From Planctomyces sp. (GTDB lineage Bacteria > Planctomycetota > Planctomycetia > Planctomycetales > Planctomycetaceae), in contig JAEUIH010000017.1 of the NCBI GenBank assembly GCA_016795105.1, forward strand, positions 46,962 through 110,961: 64,000 nucleotides of DNA. The letters run 5' to 3'. The position numbers were made by a program, and so were the translations under genes. The notes beneath the pieces were generated by a model. That model saw only the letters and a list, made by a program, of their open reading frames with translations, was not told the origin of the DNA and did not search any database. Shown in pieces: positions 17,788 to 28,040 of the stretch. The stretch's first letter is position 1; each line of letters begins with the position of its first letter.

Positions 17788-18546
17788 TCAATGGCCAGAC
17801 GTAAGATCATACTCATTCAACATCTGCTGGATTTGCGGCTGAGAATTCCACATCATCACGTCGATCACTGAAAGACCGGGAATGAATTCGTGGTGCCCCT
17901 GGGCATACACTGGCAGTCGATGCTGCAGAAATGTCAGCTGAATCCCTGATGCCCGAAAGGCCTCAGCGCTAAACAACTCGCGCCCTCCCGGTGGATTGAT
18001 GTATTCACCCGCTCCCAGAAGTCGCGCGGTTTCCAGGGCCCAGTCACCCGGACCTGCTGTATCAGGAATGGGAAGCTGCAACTCGCTGAATCGCGTCAGT
18101 TGAACCGGAATCTCCAGAAAACCACAGGTGGCTTTCAGCAGGGCCACCAACAGGTCACAAAGTCGCAAGACCTGCCCATCAGCCGAGCTCTGCAGCAGAC
18201 GACCAGTTTCGATCTCAAGGACTTCAATCAGCCAGTCCCGAACTTCACCATAGAAGGGTGCTCGGCGTCGACGGTACGCGTCCAGTTGATTGATCAGTTC
18301 CGGAATCCACGACTGACGCATATCAACGAGAGTATCGAGAATTGACGTCTCCCTGGAACTATGCACCACCGGCACCCGAACGTACTTCCATGGATCGCGT
18401 CCATCACTGAGTACGCGATTGCGATTCACCCATCCACGCCGAATATATTGCGCAGTATCAAAAATGACCCAGCGATCCGTTGCCCGCATTAACGAGAAGT
18501 AGCCTATATAGGGAAAGAAGTACGGCTGCATCATTCCCAGACGCAT
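17788..18546 (-). CDS. WbqC family protein
   Basis: Protein of 252 residues from the ATG at 18546, where the family begins (MRLGMMQPYFFPYIGYFSLM). Further signatures are DTAQYIRRGWVNRNRV and INPPGGRELF. WbqC-like proteins occur in O-antigen and surface-glycan loci and are thought to act on amino-sugar substituents; the reaction is not firmly known to me. An upstream in-frame start at 18675 would run into the glycosylase gene and adds unrelated residues. The gene starts four bases after the glycosylase stop. It converges with the polyketide synthase gene with only two bases between stops, so no terminator fits between them. Confidence 0.8.
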   Translation of the reverse strand: MRLGMMQPYFFPYIGYFSLMRATDRWVIFDTAQYIRRGWVNRNRVLSDGRDPWKYVRVPVVHSSRETSILDTLVDMRQSWIPELINQLDAYRRRRAPFYGEVRDWLIEVLEIETGRLLQSSADGQVLRLCDLLVALLKATCGFLEIPVQLTRFSELQLPIPDTAGPGDWALETARLLGAGEYINPPGGRELFSAEAFRASGIQLTFLQHRLPVYAQGHHEFIPGLSVIDVMMWNSQPQIQQMLNEYDLTSGH

Positions 18547-18550
18547 GCAA

Positions 18551-19192
18551 CTAGCCCTGTCTTTCGGATAACAGCCCCTGATCTGCAGCCCGCCACAAAT
18601 ACCATGAGGCGATACTCCGCCATGGTGCCCATCGCTCGGCGAGTTCCTCCAGTTCAGCCCTTGCCGGCGACTCACTCAGACCATAAAGATGCCGACATGC
18701 ATTTTTTAGTCCGAGGTCATCTGGTGCAAAGACGTCCGGACGCCCCAGACTGAATAACAGGTACATTTGCGCGGTCCATCGCCCTACCCCGCGAACCATA
18801 ATCAGTTCTTCAATCGCTGATTCATCATCGGCTGCCGCAATTCGTTTAAAATTGAGCGTTCCGTCGAGTGTCTTCAGGGTCAGATCACGAAGATATCCTC
18901 GCTTCTGCGTCGAGATCCCAGCCTGTATAAGTTGTTCGTCACTCAGCCGACTAACTGATTCCGGTTGAATCTTCTTCTTTGGCATCAACTCTTCCAGCCT
19001 CTGGCGAATTGTCTTCGCGGCTGCTGTCGAAATCTGCTGCGAAATGATTGCGCGTACGAGCACTTCATACCCGCCGCTTTCAATCCTGAGACTGAACTCT
19101 CCAACCCGTCTCATTACATCGCGTAGAACTGGATCCCGACGTCCGAGGTATCGCCTGGCTTTCTGTATCAATTCAGGCTTCGTCAGTTCCAT
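18551..19192 (-). CDS. AlkA-type DNA-3-methyladenine glycosylase (HhH-GPD)
   Basis: Base-excision repair enzyme of 213 residues. The helix-hairpin-helix is at about 128-140 (LIMVRGVGRWTAQMYL), and the catalytic Asp follows in VFAPDDLGL (Asp158/159), as in E. coli AlkA. VLVRAIISQQISTAAA (45-58) is the conserved helix of the HhH-GPD fold. There is no iron-sulfur Cys cluster, which separates it from EndoIII/MutY. It removes alkylated purines from DNA. The protein is shorter than E. coli AlkA because it lacks the N-terminal domain. It sits between HisA-like and WbqC-like genes without functional link. Confidence 0.88.
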   Translation of the reverse strand: MELTKPELIQKARRYLGRRDPVLRDVMRRVGEFSLRIESGGYEVLVRAIISQQISTAAAKTIRQRLEELMPKKKIQPESVSRLSDEQLIQAGISTQKRGYLRDLTLKTLDGTLNFKRIAAADDESAIEELIMVRGVGRWTAQMYLLFSLGRPDVFAPDDLGLKNACRHLYGLSESPARAELEELAERWAPWRSIASWYLWRAADQGLLSERQG

Positions 19193-19206
19193 AGTTCATA
19201 CCAATG

Positions 19207-19968
19207 TCAGGCGGTACGCAACCGGCCGGAACCAAATTTCTGAAAGTCAGTCAGCGTGATTGTGCCGTTATGAAGTGCAGTAGCCACCAGAGCACCATCA
19301 GCACCAGCCTGCTCAAGCTCATGCAGATGACTCACCGATCGAATGCCGCCGCCAACGATGACAGATAGTGACGAGAACCTCTGTCTTAGTTGCCGACAGA
19401 GCGGCAATGTGGAAACGCCTCGACCAGTTCCAATCGCAGCGAGGTCAAGCAGAATCAGCTCGCGAATCCCGGCTTCAATAACCAATCCGGCCAATTCGCC
19501 AGGGGCCATACCCTGCCAGTCCGGATTCTCAGTCAGCATTGCACCATCCCGCATATCAACGCTGAACGTGAGTCGGTCTGCGCCAAAACGAGTCACACAC
19601 TCTCGAACAAACGAAAGTGAGGGTACCGTCTCTGATCCCAGAATGATTCGATCGACGACCACGTCCTGCAGGTCTTCGATGTCTTCCACAGTACGGACAC
19701 CTACGTCAATCAGCAGCGGAACTCCCACCCGTGACATTTCTGCAAGCTGACATTTCGCAGGCTTTCGATGCTGAAGACCATTCAGATCGGCCACGTAACA
19801 GTGACCAATCTGAAATCGACGCTTAAGCACTGTCAGCATACGCACAGGGTCGCTTGATTCTGAGACCGCACTTTCCACGGGACGATAGTAATCGCGGTGT
19901 CCACCAACGGCATGGACCGCAATTCCGTCTCTGACATCAATGACCGGGATAATCCGCATGCTCGCCAA
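19207..19968 (-). CDS. HisA-like TIM-barrel protein (COG1411 type)
   Basis: Protein of 253 residues with the HisA fold: MRIIPVIDVRDGIAVHAVGG at the start, YVADLNGL, LLIDVGVRTVEDI, FSVDMRDG, ELILLDLAAIGTGRG and SVIVGGGIRSVSHL near the C-terminus. True HisA has DLxxGxxVR near its N-terminus; here it reads DVRDGIAVHAVGG, which points to the HisA-related group. Homologues occur beside tetrahydromethanopterin-linked C1 genes in methylotrophs, archaea and planctomycetes. The reaction is unknown to me. No other his or C1 gene is nearby; the POT transporter gene lies five bases upstream on the same strand. Phosphate-binding glycines at the barrel end are kept. Confidence 0.7.
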   Translation of the reverse strand: MASMRIIPVIDVRDGIAVHAVGGHRDYYRPVESAVSESSDPVRMLTVLKRRFQIGHCYVADLNGLQHRKPAKCQLAEMSRVGVPLLIDVGVRTVEDIEDLQDVVVDRIILGSETVPSLSFVRECVTRFGADRLTFSVDMRDGAMLTENPDWQGMAPGELAGLVIEAGIRELILLDLAAIGTGRGVSTLPLCRQLRQRFSSLSVIVGGGIRSVSHLHELEQAGADGALVATALHNGTITLTDFQKFGSGRLRTA

Positions 19969-19973
19969 GCCCT

Positions 19974-21677
19974 TTAAGTCTTCGAGTAGTCCCGGTATTT
20001 GTAGAACATGGCAAATACCGCAAACAGAATCGATGCCAATGCCATCAATCCCGCAAACACCCAGAAGAAGTTCTGCAGCGTGAGGCTCTCGAATCGACTC
20101 AACACCGCCACAAGTATGTTGCCAAACGAAACTGACAACAGCCAGAACCCCATTACTGTGGACTTCATTGTCTTAGGCGCCTGAGTATACGCGAACTCAA
20201 GACCGGTAATCGACACCATCACTTCCGCCTGCGTCATGATCAGATATTGCACCACCTGCCAGAGCACGGGGACCTTACCAGGGCCCGCATTGTCGATCAG
20301 CATCTGCAGGACTGCCGCAGCCACGAATGCAAAGGCAGCGGTCCCCATCCCGATCGTCATCTTTCTCAGTGATGTCAGCCGATATCCAAGCTTTTCAATT
20401 CCAGGATAGAACAGATAATTGTTCAGTGGAATCAGCATCATCACCATTAAAGCGTTCATGGCCGAAATCTGACTTGCGTCAAGCTCATAGCTCCAGACAA
20501 TCAGATCCATCTCCTGTGCCTGCCGCACCCAACTGGTCGCGTGCTGATCAAACAGGGCCCAAAACACACTGACCAGAAAAAACACGCTCAGAATCCTAAG
20601 CACCGCCAGCGGACCTTCTGCGACTTCAGGCCCAAACTTCTTCGCGGCAGACGCAAAGAAGAAGTTCTTCTGAATGTCCTCCGCGTCAGGATTCTGACGC
20701 GCCTCCGCTGCTGCAGCCTTATTGCCTCCATTCGAAAACGCTTCCGCACTGTGAAGCATAATTGAAAGAAACCCATTGTCCGCTTTAATGCCCTGGCGGA
20801 CCTTGAAGACATACAGTCCTGTTCCAACACAGACCACAGACGCAATTACCCATCCGACCGTTCCCAGGAACTCTGCAAAAAACATTGGGATACCCATCAG
20901 CCCCAGAAACAGCAACAGGGAACTTACGGAATCCAGCAATCCAAGTTTTCCACCGGGATTTGGAGGCACATGAATGAACTTCCTGCGACCCATCCAAAAC
21001 AGGATCGTCGCAATGAACATCAACACCCCCGGCAAGCCGAAAGCGACGCTCGGGCCGTAATGGCGGTTCAGCAGCGGAATGATAAGCGTTGAGAAAAATG
21101 ATCCGAAGTTAATGCTGAAGTAGAACCACTGGAACACCTTCTGCACCAAATGGTTGTTCCCGCGTCCAAACTGGTCTCCCACATTTGCTGATACACAGGG
21201 CTTGATACCCCCGGATCCAATCGCTATCAGACCCAGACCAATCGCCATGCCAACAACTGAATTCTCACCGACCGCCAGAACCGCATGCCCCGCGCAATAC
21301 ACCAGGGACAGCCACATAATTGTTCGATACTTACCCAACAGTCGGTCAGCAATGATTGCCCCAATCATGGGAGTCGCGTAAACGGCAGCCATGAACAGAT
21401 GCCCCATGTGCTGAGCATTCGCTTCAGCAAGTTCCTGCTCAGCCGGAAGCAGTTCGGATCCCTTCGTTGCAAGCATTTGGGCCGCAAACAGAATCGTCAG
21501 GTGGGCCTGCAGAATGGCTTTCATGCCATAGAAACTGAACCGCTCACACGCCTCGTTTCCAATGATGTAAGGAACACCGCCCGGCCATCCCGTTTCATTC
21601 GGATCTGGTGCTGTTCGAAATCCGGAAGCTGTGACGACTGATTCGCTGCCTGTGCTGGAGTGCGGTCGTTCCGACAT
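19974..21677 (-). CDS. POT/PTR2 proton-dependent oligopeptide transporter
   Basis: Major-facilitator protein of 567 residues with about 14 membrane helices. The POT signature ExxERFxYYG appears as E42-ACERFSFYG (42-51), the proton-coupling motif. Family motifs continue with GAIIADRLLGKYRTIM (about 100-116) and FYFSINFGSFFS. It imports di- and tripeptides with protons. The central insert (about 310-350) is longer than in bacterial DtpA-type proteins. A strong GGAGGACAGGAAG site precedes the ATG. Downstream, the HisA-like, glycosylase and WbqC genes follow closely, so one transcript is possible. Confidence 0.92.
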   Translation of the reverse strand: MSERPHSSTGSESVVTASGFRTAPDPNETGWPGGVPYIIGNEACERFSFYGMKAILQAHLTILFAAQMLATKGSELLPAEQELAEANAQHMGHLFMAAVYATPMIGAIIADRLLGKYRTIMWLSLVYCAGHAVLAVGENSVVGMAIGLGLIAIGSGGIKPCVSANVGDQFGRGNNHLVQKVFQWFYFSINFGSFFSTLIIPLLNRHYGPSVAFGLPGVLMFIATILFWMGRRKFIHVPPNPGGKLGLLDSVSSLLLFLGLMGIPMFFAEFLGTVGWVIASVVCVGTGLYVFKVRQGIKADNGFLSIMLHSAEAFSNGGNKAAAAEARQNPDAEDIQKNFFFASAAKKFGPEVAEGPLAVLRILSVFFLVSVFWALFDQHATSWVRQAQEMDLIVWSYELDASQISAMNALMVMMLIPLNNYLFYPGIEKLGYRLTSLRKMTIGMGTAAFAFVAAAVLQMLIDNAGPGKVPVLWQVVQYLIMTQAEVMVSITGLEFAYTQAPKTMKSTVMGFWLLSVSFGNILVAVLSRFESLTLQNFFWVFAGLMALASILFAVFAMFYKYRDYSKT

Positions 21678-21972
21678 GTTTCTTCCTGTCCTCCGTCACC
21701 TGTGTGATCTACCGGGAAGTTGAATTCAAGAGGTCGAGGACTTTACTGTGTTTCAACGAATCTTCACAACCATTCTCGTTCGTTTGGTGCCTGATTCCCA
21801 ATGAACAGTCCCGCATTACTCGGTGATCAACCCGTTCTTTGTGCGTTCGATGTGCAGGTGCGGACACTCCTAAAGGAGTCGACACTGAAGCCCTTCCCAG
21901 GCAGCCCCTCAAAAGCGGACGTAAAGATCCACTTTTTTGCAACTCGAAAAACGGCCGTGGTTGCTGGTCTTG
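21678..21972. other. Intergenic region without recognisable gene
   Basis: 295 bases between the LptF/G-like stop and the POT start, both on the minus strand. A short palindrome ACTCCT-AA-AGGAGT lies at 21866-21879 but has no U-tract, so I do not call it a terminator. Reading frames here show no coding character. The POT promoter is expected close to 21678-21760. Confidence 0.4.
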
Positions 21973-23154
21973 CTAGTGTTTTACAACCCTTCGGAGAACA
22001 GCAAGCCCCACAACGAGCAAAATGAAATTGGGAACCCACATTGACCACCATGGTTCAATTGTTCCTGTCTTACTGAGATTCAGCATCAGGAACATCACAG
22101 GGTAGTAGATCACGAGAATTGGCAGAAAGCACATGATGAAACTGGTAATGAATTGCCGGCGAGCCTGCAGCATCGAAAATGGTCCGCCGACAAGAGTAAA
22201 GAACAGACAGGAGGAAGCCATTGCGAACCGACTATGTGTTTCTGTTCGGAATCGACGCTCGTTGCTCAGGTTTCGGGCTTCAAGTCCTCGCAGATTCTCC
22301 ATCGCTTCACCTTTGAGCTGGTGAACTTCACCGGTGAGCAGCGCTAATGCGGCTTCCTGCCGTACCTGCTGCTGAATCAATCCACGCTCTTCAAGACATT
22401 CATGAATCCGAACTCGAAGATCTTCGATTGTCAGATGCCGAGCCTTTTCTTTACCAATTGCCTGTGGCAGAGGAAATGAGAGCTCATATCGATCCAGCTC
22501 ACCAGCTTCTGTTGAGCCGGGACGAGTCAGAGTTGCGTTTTTCAGCAACAACTGGATTTGCTGCCTTTCCAGATCAAATCGAATTCGAGCAGCCTGCGCT
22601 CGAACCATGTACTGCTGGTGATTTTCCATTCGATAACAGAACATCGCGTCCAGCAATGTCCTGTCTTTCACGTCATGAACGGTAATCGAGTAGCCATTGC
22701 CGGGATCGCTGAAGGAATGTTGAGTGGAAAGAACATCATAGAAGATGTCTTCCATCGCCTGAGTGACAATCCGTTCGATGTTTCCGACGGCCCATGGGAT
22801 GACGTAATTCGTCAGAGAAAACGACCCGACCGCCAGAAGACTTCCCAACAGGAATGCCGGAAAAAGCAATTCCATGGCACTAATACCGGCGGCCTTGGCA
22901 GCCGTGACCTCCAGGTCACCCGAAATTCGACCGTACACAACACAGACAGCCAGCAGCAGTGTCGCCGGTATTGTGAACGGCAACATGCTGGGCACCACGA
23001 AGGGCATGATCTGAAGAATCTGAACCACCCCGAGGCCCTGTTCAGTCGCTTCGCGAAACAATCCAACGAATACCAGCATCACCGTCAAGACGATGACGAG
23101 CAGCAGGAAGACTCGAATCAGTTCTCCCAAAATGTATCGCTGCAGCAGTTTCAT
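21973..23154 (-). CDS. LptF/LptG-like permease (YjgP/YjgQ family)
   Basis: Inner-membrane protein of 393 residues from the ATG at 23154 (MKLLQRYILGELIRVFLLL). Three N-terminal helices, a periplasmic beta-jellyroll (about 125-270) and three C-terminal helices match LptF/G. In Gram-negative cells LptF and LptG with LptB2 extract lipopolysaccharide and pass it to LptC. Only one such gene is visible here. An alternative start at 23196 adds 14 residues that do not match the family. Helix 1 is followed by the typical VLTVMLVFVGLFREA. The gene diverges from a sensor kinase gene. Which of LptF or LptG it represents is not clear. Confidence 0.85.
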   Translation of the reverse strand: MKLLQRYILGELIRVFLLLVIVLTVMLVFVGLFREATEQGLGVVQILQIMPFVVPSMLPFTIPATLLLAVCVVYGRISGDLEVTAAKAAGISAMELLFPAFLLGSLLAVGSFSLTNYVIPWAVGNIERIVTQAMEDIFYDVLSTQHSFSDPGNGYSITVHDVKDRTLLDAMFCYRMENHQQYMVRAQAARIRFDLERQQIQLLLKNATLTRPGSTEAGELDRYELSFPLPQAIGKEKARHLTIEDLRVRIHECLEERGLIQQQVRQEAALALLTGEVHQLKGEAMENLRGLEARNLSNERRFRTETHSRFAMASSCLFFTLVGGPFSMLQARRQFITSFIMCFLPILVIYYPVMFLMLNLSKTGTIEPWWSMWVPNFILLVVGLAVLRRVVKH

Positions 23155-23487
23155 GGTACTTCGCGGGTGTCCAATCATCCCCGACTCGCCATGCACATCC
23201 GTGTGCAGGCATAGACGCCGCGGATTTTATGGGGAACCCCCTCAAGCCGGCAAGATGAGAATTGATCACGGATTTCCAGTATTTTGTAAGGGAAATCCCC
23301 TCCCTGACTTCCTCCCCGGGGTAACGCGTCTAACGATTTTGCCTCGATTGCTTTTTTGAATCCCAGCAATTCCCATTCCGCATCCAGCGCCCCGCTGAAC
23401 GCTGCGTTCTACGTTTCGTCAAAGCAAAGCCCGTTTCAGACTGGCACACATGGAGTATTGTTGTCTCACAAAACCGGAAACGTCTGA
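23155..23487. other. Divergent intergenic region, lptF/G-like and sensor kinase
   Basis: 333 bases with no convincing gene. It holds a clear inverted repeat (23270-23298, listed separately), a GGGG-AA-CCCC dyad at 23231-23240 and a CCCCGGGG block near 23314-23321. Promoters for both flanking genes should lie here, but I cannot fix -35/-10 pairs. Confidence 0.4.
23270..23298. promoter_or_regulatory. Perfect 8-bp inverted repeat, candidate operator
   Basis: GGATTTCC (23270-23277) and GGAAATCC (23291-23298) are perfect reverse complements with a 13-base spacer. The centre-to-centre distance of about 21 bases equals two helical turns, as expected for a dimeric regulator. It lies between divergent promoters of the LptF/G-like and kinase genes. 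No U-tract follows, so a terminator is unlikely. The binding protein is unknown. Confidence 0.4.
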
Positions 23488-25440
23488 ATGTCCCTTCGTA
23501 ATCAGATTGCCCTCCTGTTGATTGTCCTGTCGCTGGTATTCGCTTCATCGACCTGGGCTATTCAGGCTCTCGTCATGATGCCTGCCTTTGCTGAAATTGA
23601 AGCTGAAGCTGCGCAACGAAATGCAGACCGTGTCATTGATGCGATGCATGGCGAAATCGAGAACCTGTCTCGTCTGGCAAACGACTGGGCATCATGGGAC
23701 GACACATACAGGTTTGCCCAGGATGGAAATTCACTTTATCAGCAAACGAACCTGATCCCGGAGACCTTCACGAATACGAGTACAAATCTCCTTTGCATCC
23801 TGAATACTCAGGACAAAATTGTCTGGGGAGATTGTCGTCATTCTTCAACGCTGGCAAAGATTGATGTGCCGGATCTCTTTCAGTCCTTCGAGAGTGGCGA
23901 TTCCGGATTCACAGGACACACAGAAGTCAATGATGGAAGTCGTCGTGGTATGATTCACACTTCTCAGGGCCCGATGCTCATCGCGTCCCGTCCACTGATC
24001 ACAACGAAGCGAGCAGGACCGATTTGCGGTACGGTCATCATGGGACGGTTTCTGACTTCGACCTACGTTGAATCACTCTCGACTCAGACTCACGTCAACC
24101 TGAATCTGTGGGACATGAAATCACCCGACATCCCCTCGGACGCCGCGCTTATGGCGACTGCCCTGCAAAGCAACGATACGGAAAGAACATACGCCCTGAG
24201 AACTTCCGATGGGGCTCGGAGTTTTCTGATCCGGACCAGCAAGCGTGACGAACGAACACTCCAGGCATTCACTCTGGTGAACGACTATTTCGGGAACCCG
24301 GTTCTGTTGTTGAGAGTTGAACTCCCTCGTCGGATCACACTTCAGGGAGCGGCGGCGGCACGAGCAGCAACGGCCTGTAATCTGATCAGTGGCTTCATGA
24401 CGCTCCTTGGTATGGGCCTCATTCTTCAGAAGCGTATCGTTAGCCCACTTCAGAAAATGGCGACTCATGCCGTTGATATCGGCAGGAACGACAATCTCAA
24501 CGCGAGACTCAACCTGAATCGTGAAGATGAAATCGGGACTCTTGCAAGAACCATTGACGAAATGGTCCACAATCTGGCCACAACTCGACGTAAAGTTGAA
24601 GAAAACGCTCATCGGGCCGGTATGGCAGAAATCGCATCAGAGGTGCTGCACAATGTTGGCAACGCCGTCAACTCCACGAGCTGCTCAACAGAACTGATCG
24701 GCGAACGGCTCCGTGATTCCCGGTTGCCGGGACTGGAGAAAGCTACGCAACTTCTTTCGGAACAGAAAAGCAATGCTGCGGATTTTTTCCAGACTGATTC
24801 ACGTGGTCAGAGACTGATTGAGTACCTGAGCGGCCTGAATGAACACCTTCAGCAGGAACGTCGCGACAATCTTGAAGAAGTGACGCGACTTCACGAAACC
24901 ATCCGCCACATTCGTGATGCAATTGCAGAACAACAAACGATGGCCGGGGGCGTCTATTGCCGTCAGGAAGTAGAACTTGAAGAATTGATCAACGACTCTC
25001 TCCGACTTGCTCACAATGAACTTCAGCGCCACGGAATTGAAGTGGAGACTCGGCTGAATGCCAAACCAACGTTGCTTCTCAGTGGTAACAGAATGACGCA
25101 GGTGATGGTGAACCTGATACGCAACGCAGTTCAGGCGTTGCGTGAAGTCCCGCACAACAGCAGAAAGCTCAACATTTCTTCACTGCTGAACACTGATGGC
25201 TCACTCCAGATTTGCGTTCAGGACACCGGTACGGGAATTACCCCGGAAACCGCACAAAAGCTGTTTTCTCACGGATTCACAACACGATCCAACGGCCACG
25301 GTTTTGGGCTCCACTTTTGCGCCAACACAATTCAGTCATATGGCGGTCAAATTCAGGTTCAAAGCGATGGACCAGGGCACGGTGCAACTTTCCGAATTGA
25401 ATTGCCCGCAGCATTGGTGCTGGAAGGAGCTGTCGCTTGA
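23488..25440 (+). CDS. CHASE4-HAMP sensor histidine kinase
   Basis: Membrane kinase of 650 residues: helix 1 (about 8-27), CHASE4-like periplasmic sensor (about 35-270, with [14 protein letters not shown] at 63-76), helix 2 (about 293-315), HAMP (about 316-366) and GHKL ATPase (about 525-645). The phosphoacceptor helix is unusual: [12 protein letters not shown], with His388 followed by N-V-G-N instead of the common H-E-(I/L)-R-T-P. ATP-site boxes [16 protein letters not shown] and HGFGLH are intact. A long coiled linker separates the His helix from the ATPase. The hybrid kinase gene starts within its stop codon region, so the two act together. Confidence 0.9.
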   Translation: MSLRNQIALLLIVLSLVFASSTWAIQALVMMPAFAEIEAEAAQRNADRVIDAMHGEIENLSRLANDWASWDDTYRFAQDGNSLYQQTNLIPETFTNTSTNLLCILNTQDKIVWGDCRHSSTLAKIDVPDLFQSFESGDSGFTGHTEVNDGSRRGMIHTSQGPMLIASRPLITTKRAGPICGTVIMGRFLTSTYVESLSTQTHVNLNLWDMKSPDIPSDAALMATALQSNDTERTYALRTSDGARSFLIRTSKRDERTLQAFTLVNDYFGNPVLLLRVELPRRITLQGAAAARAATACNLISGFMTLLGMGLILQKRIVSPLQKMATHAVDIGRNDNLNARLNLNREDEIGTLARTIDEMVHNLATTRRKVEENAHRAGMAEIASEVLHNVGNAVNSTSCSTELIGERLRDSRLPGLEKATQLLSEQKSNAADFFQTDSRGQRLIEYLSGLNEHLQQERRDNLEEVTRLHETIRHIRDAIAEQQTMAGGVYCRQEVELEELINDSLRLAHNELQRHGIEVETRLNAKPTLLLSGNRMTQVMVNLIRNAVQALREVPHNSRKLNISSLLNTDGSLQICVQDTGTGITPETAQKLFSHGFTTRSNGHGFGLHFCANTIQSYGGQIQVQSDGPGHGATFRIELPAALVLEGAVA

Positions 25441-28040
25441 ATCCCGTCCAGGCCATGACTCATCGAATTCTGGTCGTCGATGATAACCCCGCGATTCATG
25501 AAGACTTTCGCAAACTCCTCGGCAGGCCGAGATGCGACGTACTGCGAAACACCGAACTTGAACTCTTCGGGACAACTGTCGACACAGACCGTGAGTCTCC
25601 CGACGTATCCTACATTCTGCACTCAGCGTTTCAGGGACAACAAGCCTTTGCAATGCTGAAAGCGGCCATCGCAAATGGTGAACCGTACAGTGTGGCGTTC
25701 GTCGATGTCCGAATGCCTCCCGGATGGAATGGTGTCGAAACGATCGAAGAACTCTGGAAACTGGACCCAACGCTCGACATTGTTCTGTGCACCGCCTATT
25801 CAGATTATTCGTGGCGGGAAATTGTGGAGAGACTCGGATATACGGACAAACTGCTGATTCTACGAAAACCATTTGAAGCTGTAGAACTGCGGCAAATGGC
25901 GATGACGTTGTCAGCAAAAGCGTTACTTAAGAAACAGTACGCGATGCAATTCGCCAGCCTGGAACGGGCAGTCCAGGAACGCAGTGCCGCGAAAGAAGTC
26001 GCAGAGCGAGCAAGTCGGGCCAAAAGCGAGTTTCTGGCAAACATGAGTCATGAGATCCGCACACCTCTGAATGGCATCAGTGGTATGCTTGAAATCCTTT
26101 CAATGACTTCACTGGACAATGAGCAAAAACGATTCCTCAGAAGCGCACAGTCCTCAGCCACCTGCCTGCTCAATCTTCTCAACGGTATCCTTGATCTCTC
26201 AAAGATTGAATCCGGTATGCTGGATCTGGAGATTCTCCCCTTCGACATCTGCGAACTCATCGAAGATGTCGCCGACATGATGGCTCTCCGCGCCCAACTG
26301 AAGGGACTTGACTTCTGCTGCCAACTGGATCCACGCCTTCCCGAACGTGTGTTCAGCGACCCGGTCCGACTCCGACAGATACTCGTAAACCTCGCCGGAA
26401 ATGCAATTAAGTTCACCGAGCATGGCAGTGTCCTCATTCGGACGGTCTTTGAAGAATCAACGCAGAGTGACTGCACGATCCGATTTGAGGTTCAGGATAC
26501 GGGAATTGGCATTCCCCCCGAACAACAGCATCGACTGTTCAAACAATATTCTCAGGCAGACATCTCAACCTCAAGGCGGTTCGGGGGAACCGGACTGGGA
26601 CTGGCGCTCGCTCGTCAACTCACAGAGCTTTTTGGAGGAGAAATCGGCGTTGAAAGTGCGGAAGGCAAAGGAGCAAACTTCTGGTTTCGCATCAAACTCA
26701 AAACGAATGAACGTTCTGAACAGACGATGCCCCACGTCTCGCCTGTGAGTCGGGAACAAGTACTCGTGTTTTGCAAAAGCGCAATTGAGTCCACAGCTCT
26801 TTGTCTACTTCTCCATCGCCTTGGATTCGCATCGGTGATCGTCAATTCCGGTGAAGCGGCTGCCATTGAATTCGAATCTGCCAGAAAAAACAAAACAAAA
26901 TTCCAATTTGTTGTTGCGGATTGCAGCCTTTCAAAGTCCTGTCAGGCGATTCTGAGAGATGAACTCCTGCGATCTCCAGACTCTGTACCATTGATTCTAT
27001 GCTCCACCATCGGCGAACAGGGACTGAGCCCGCTGACGCAACACGTGACCTCCGGAGCCATCATTCCAAAGCCTGTCCGCCGAACAGCACTTCTGGAAGC
27101 AATTACGGCTGTTGTTCCGGAACCCGGCAGTGACCCGAGTTTTGTCGCAGTCATCGGCGACTCCGTCGATCCGGGTCGACCACTTCCGCCAGTACACTCC
27201 GGCCATGGCTGTCGGATCCTTGTGGCTGAAGACAACGATATTAATCAGGTTGTGATTCGAGAATTGCTGACGAGGTACGGATTCGAGTTTACAATCGTTT
27301 CGGATGGCTACGCCGCGATTCAGCAGGCAGAATCAAGGTCTTACGATTTCGCTCTGTTTGACTGTCAGATGCCAGGACTTGATGGACTGTCCGCAACACT
27401 CGAAATCCGGGTTCGGGAACAACAAACTGGGGGAATGTCACGAAACGGAAAGCCTCTCCCCATCGCAGCACTCACTGCAAACGCGGTCTCCGGCGATCGT
27501 GATGCGTGCCTGAGTGCCGGAATGGACGAGTTCATTTCCAAACCCGTGCAGCATAGTGAACTCCTTCGAGTGATGGCACGATGGATGCCGCAGATGCTGA
27601 CCCGGGAGGAGATCCCCGCCGCCCGACCGCTATCGCCTGGTCGTGCCGCAGGTTCGCAAAAGTCCCATGCTGTTTCAGATCCGCTTCCGTGTTTCAATCG
27701 AGCCCAACTGCTTCAGACCTGCTTTAACGATGTCCAGCTCGCGACAGAACTTCTCACAATGTTCGAAGAACGTGCCATCAAAAGTATTGATGCCATCGAA
27801 ACCGCTTTGGCCGACAATGATCTTCAAAGCCTCAAACGACTCGCTCACTCCATTAAGGGCGTCGCTGGACATCTCTCCGCGGACCGCCTGTTTGAACTGT
27901 CAGCGCGAGTAGAACGACAGGAACGTGCGGGGGATCCCGATCCTGAACAGTTCCTGGAGGATATCAGGCAAGTTCAGACAGAAATGTCTCGATGTCTTCA
28001 TGCAGTTCCTATGATTCGAGATTCCATGACAAAATTATGA
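25437..28040 (+). CDS. Hybrid histidine kinase REC-HisKA-HATPase-REC-REC-Hpt
   Basis: Soluble hybrid kinase of 867 residues. REC1 (about 9-150) has DD15-16, phospho-Asp90 and Lys144. HisKA has [12 protein letters not shown] with His205, and the GHKL ATPase spans about 310-420. REC2 (about 440-555) looks degenerate. REC3 (about 595-720) has [15 protein letters not shown] and Lys. A C-terminal Hpt domain has [12 protein letters not shown]. There is no membrane segment, so input comes through REC1, probably from the CHASE4 kinase encoded upstream. The TTG start at 25437 overlaps the upstream stop and has AAGGAG seven bases before it; ATG at 25455 is an alternative. Output likely goes to the following REC-HD-GYP protein. 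Confidence 0.9.
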   Translation: MNPVQAMTHRILVVDDNPAIHEDFRKLLGRPRCDVLRNTELELFGTTVDTDRESPDVSYILHSAFQGQQAFAMLKAAIANGEPYSVAFVDVRMPPGWNGVETIEELWKLDPTLDIVLCTAYSDYSWREIVERLGYTDKLLILRKPFEAVELRQMAMTLSAKALLKKQYAMQFASLERAVQERSAAKEVAERASRAKSEFLANMSHEIRTPLNGISGMLEILSMTSLDNEQKRFLRSAQSSATCLLNLLNGILDLSKIESGMLDLEILPFDICELIEDVADMMALRAQLKGLDFCCQLDPRLPERVFSDPVRLRQILVNLAGNAIKFTEHGSVLIRTVFEESTQSDCTIRFEVQDTGIGIPPEQQHRLFKQYSQADISTSRRFGGTGLGLALARQLTELFGGEIGVESAEGKGANFWFRIKLKTNERSEQTMPHVSPVSREQVLVFCKSAIESTALCLLLHRLGFASVIVNSGEAAAIEFESARKNKTKFQFVVADCSLSKSCQAILRDELLRSPDSVPLILCSTIGEQGLSPLTQHVTSGAIIPKPVRRTALLEAITAVVPEPGSDPSFVAVIGDSVDPGRPLPPVHSGHGCRILVAEDNDINQVVIRELLTRYGFEFTIVSDGYAAIQQAESRSYDFALFDCQMPGLDGLSATLEIRVREQQTGGMSRNGKPLPIAALTANAVSGDRDACLSAGMDEFISKPVQHSELLRVMARWMPQMLTREEIPAARPLSPGRAAGSQKSHAVSDPLPCFNRAQLLQTCFNDVQLATELLTMFEERAIKSIDAIETALADNDLQSLKRLAHSIKGVAGHLSADRLFELSARVERQERAGDPDPEQFLEDIRQVQTEMSRCLHAVPMIRDSMTKL

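Noticed and set aside
21866..21879. ACTCCT-AA-AGGAGT palindrome
   Set aside because: Short and without T-run or neighbouring start; no function supported.
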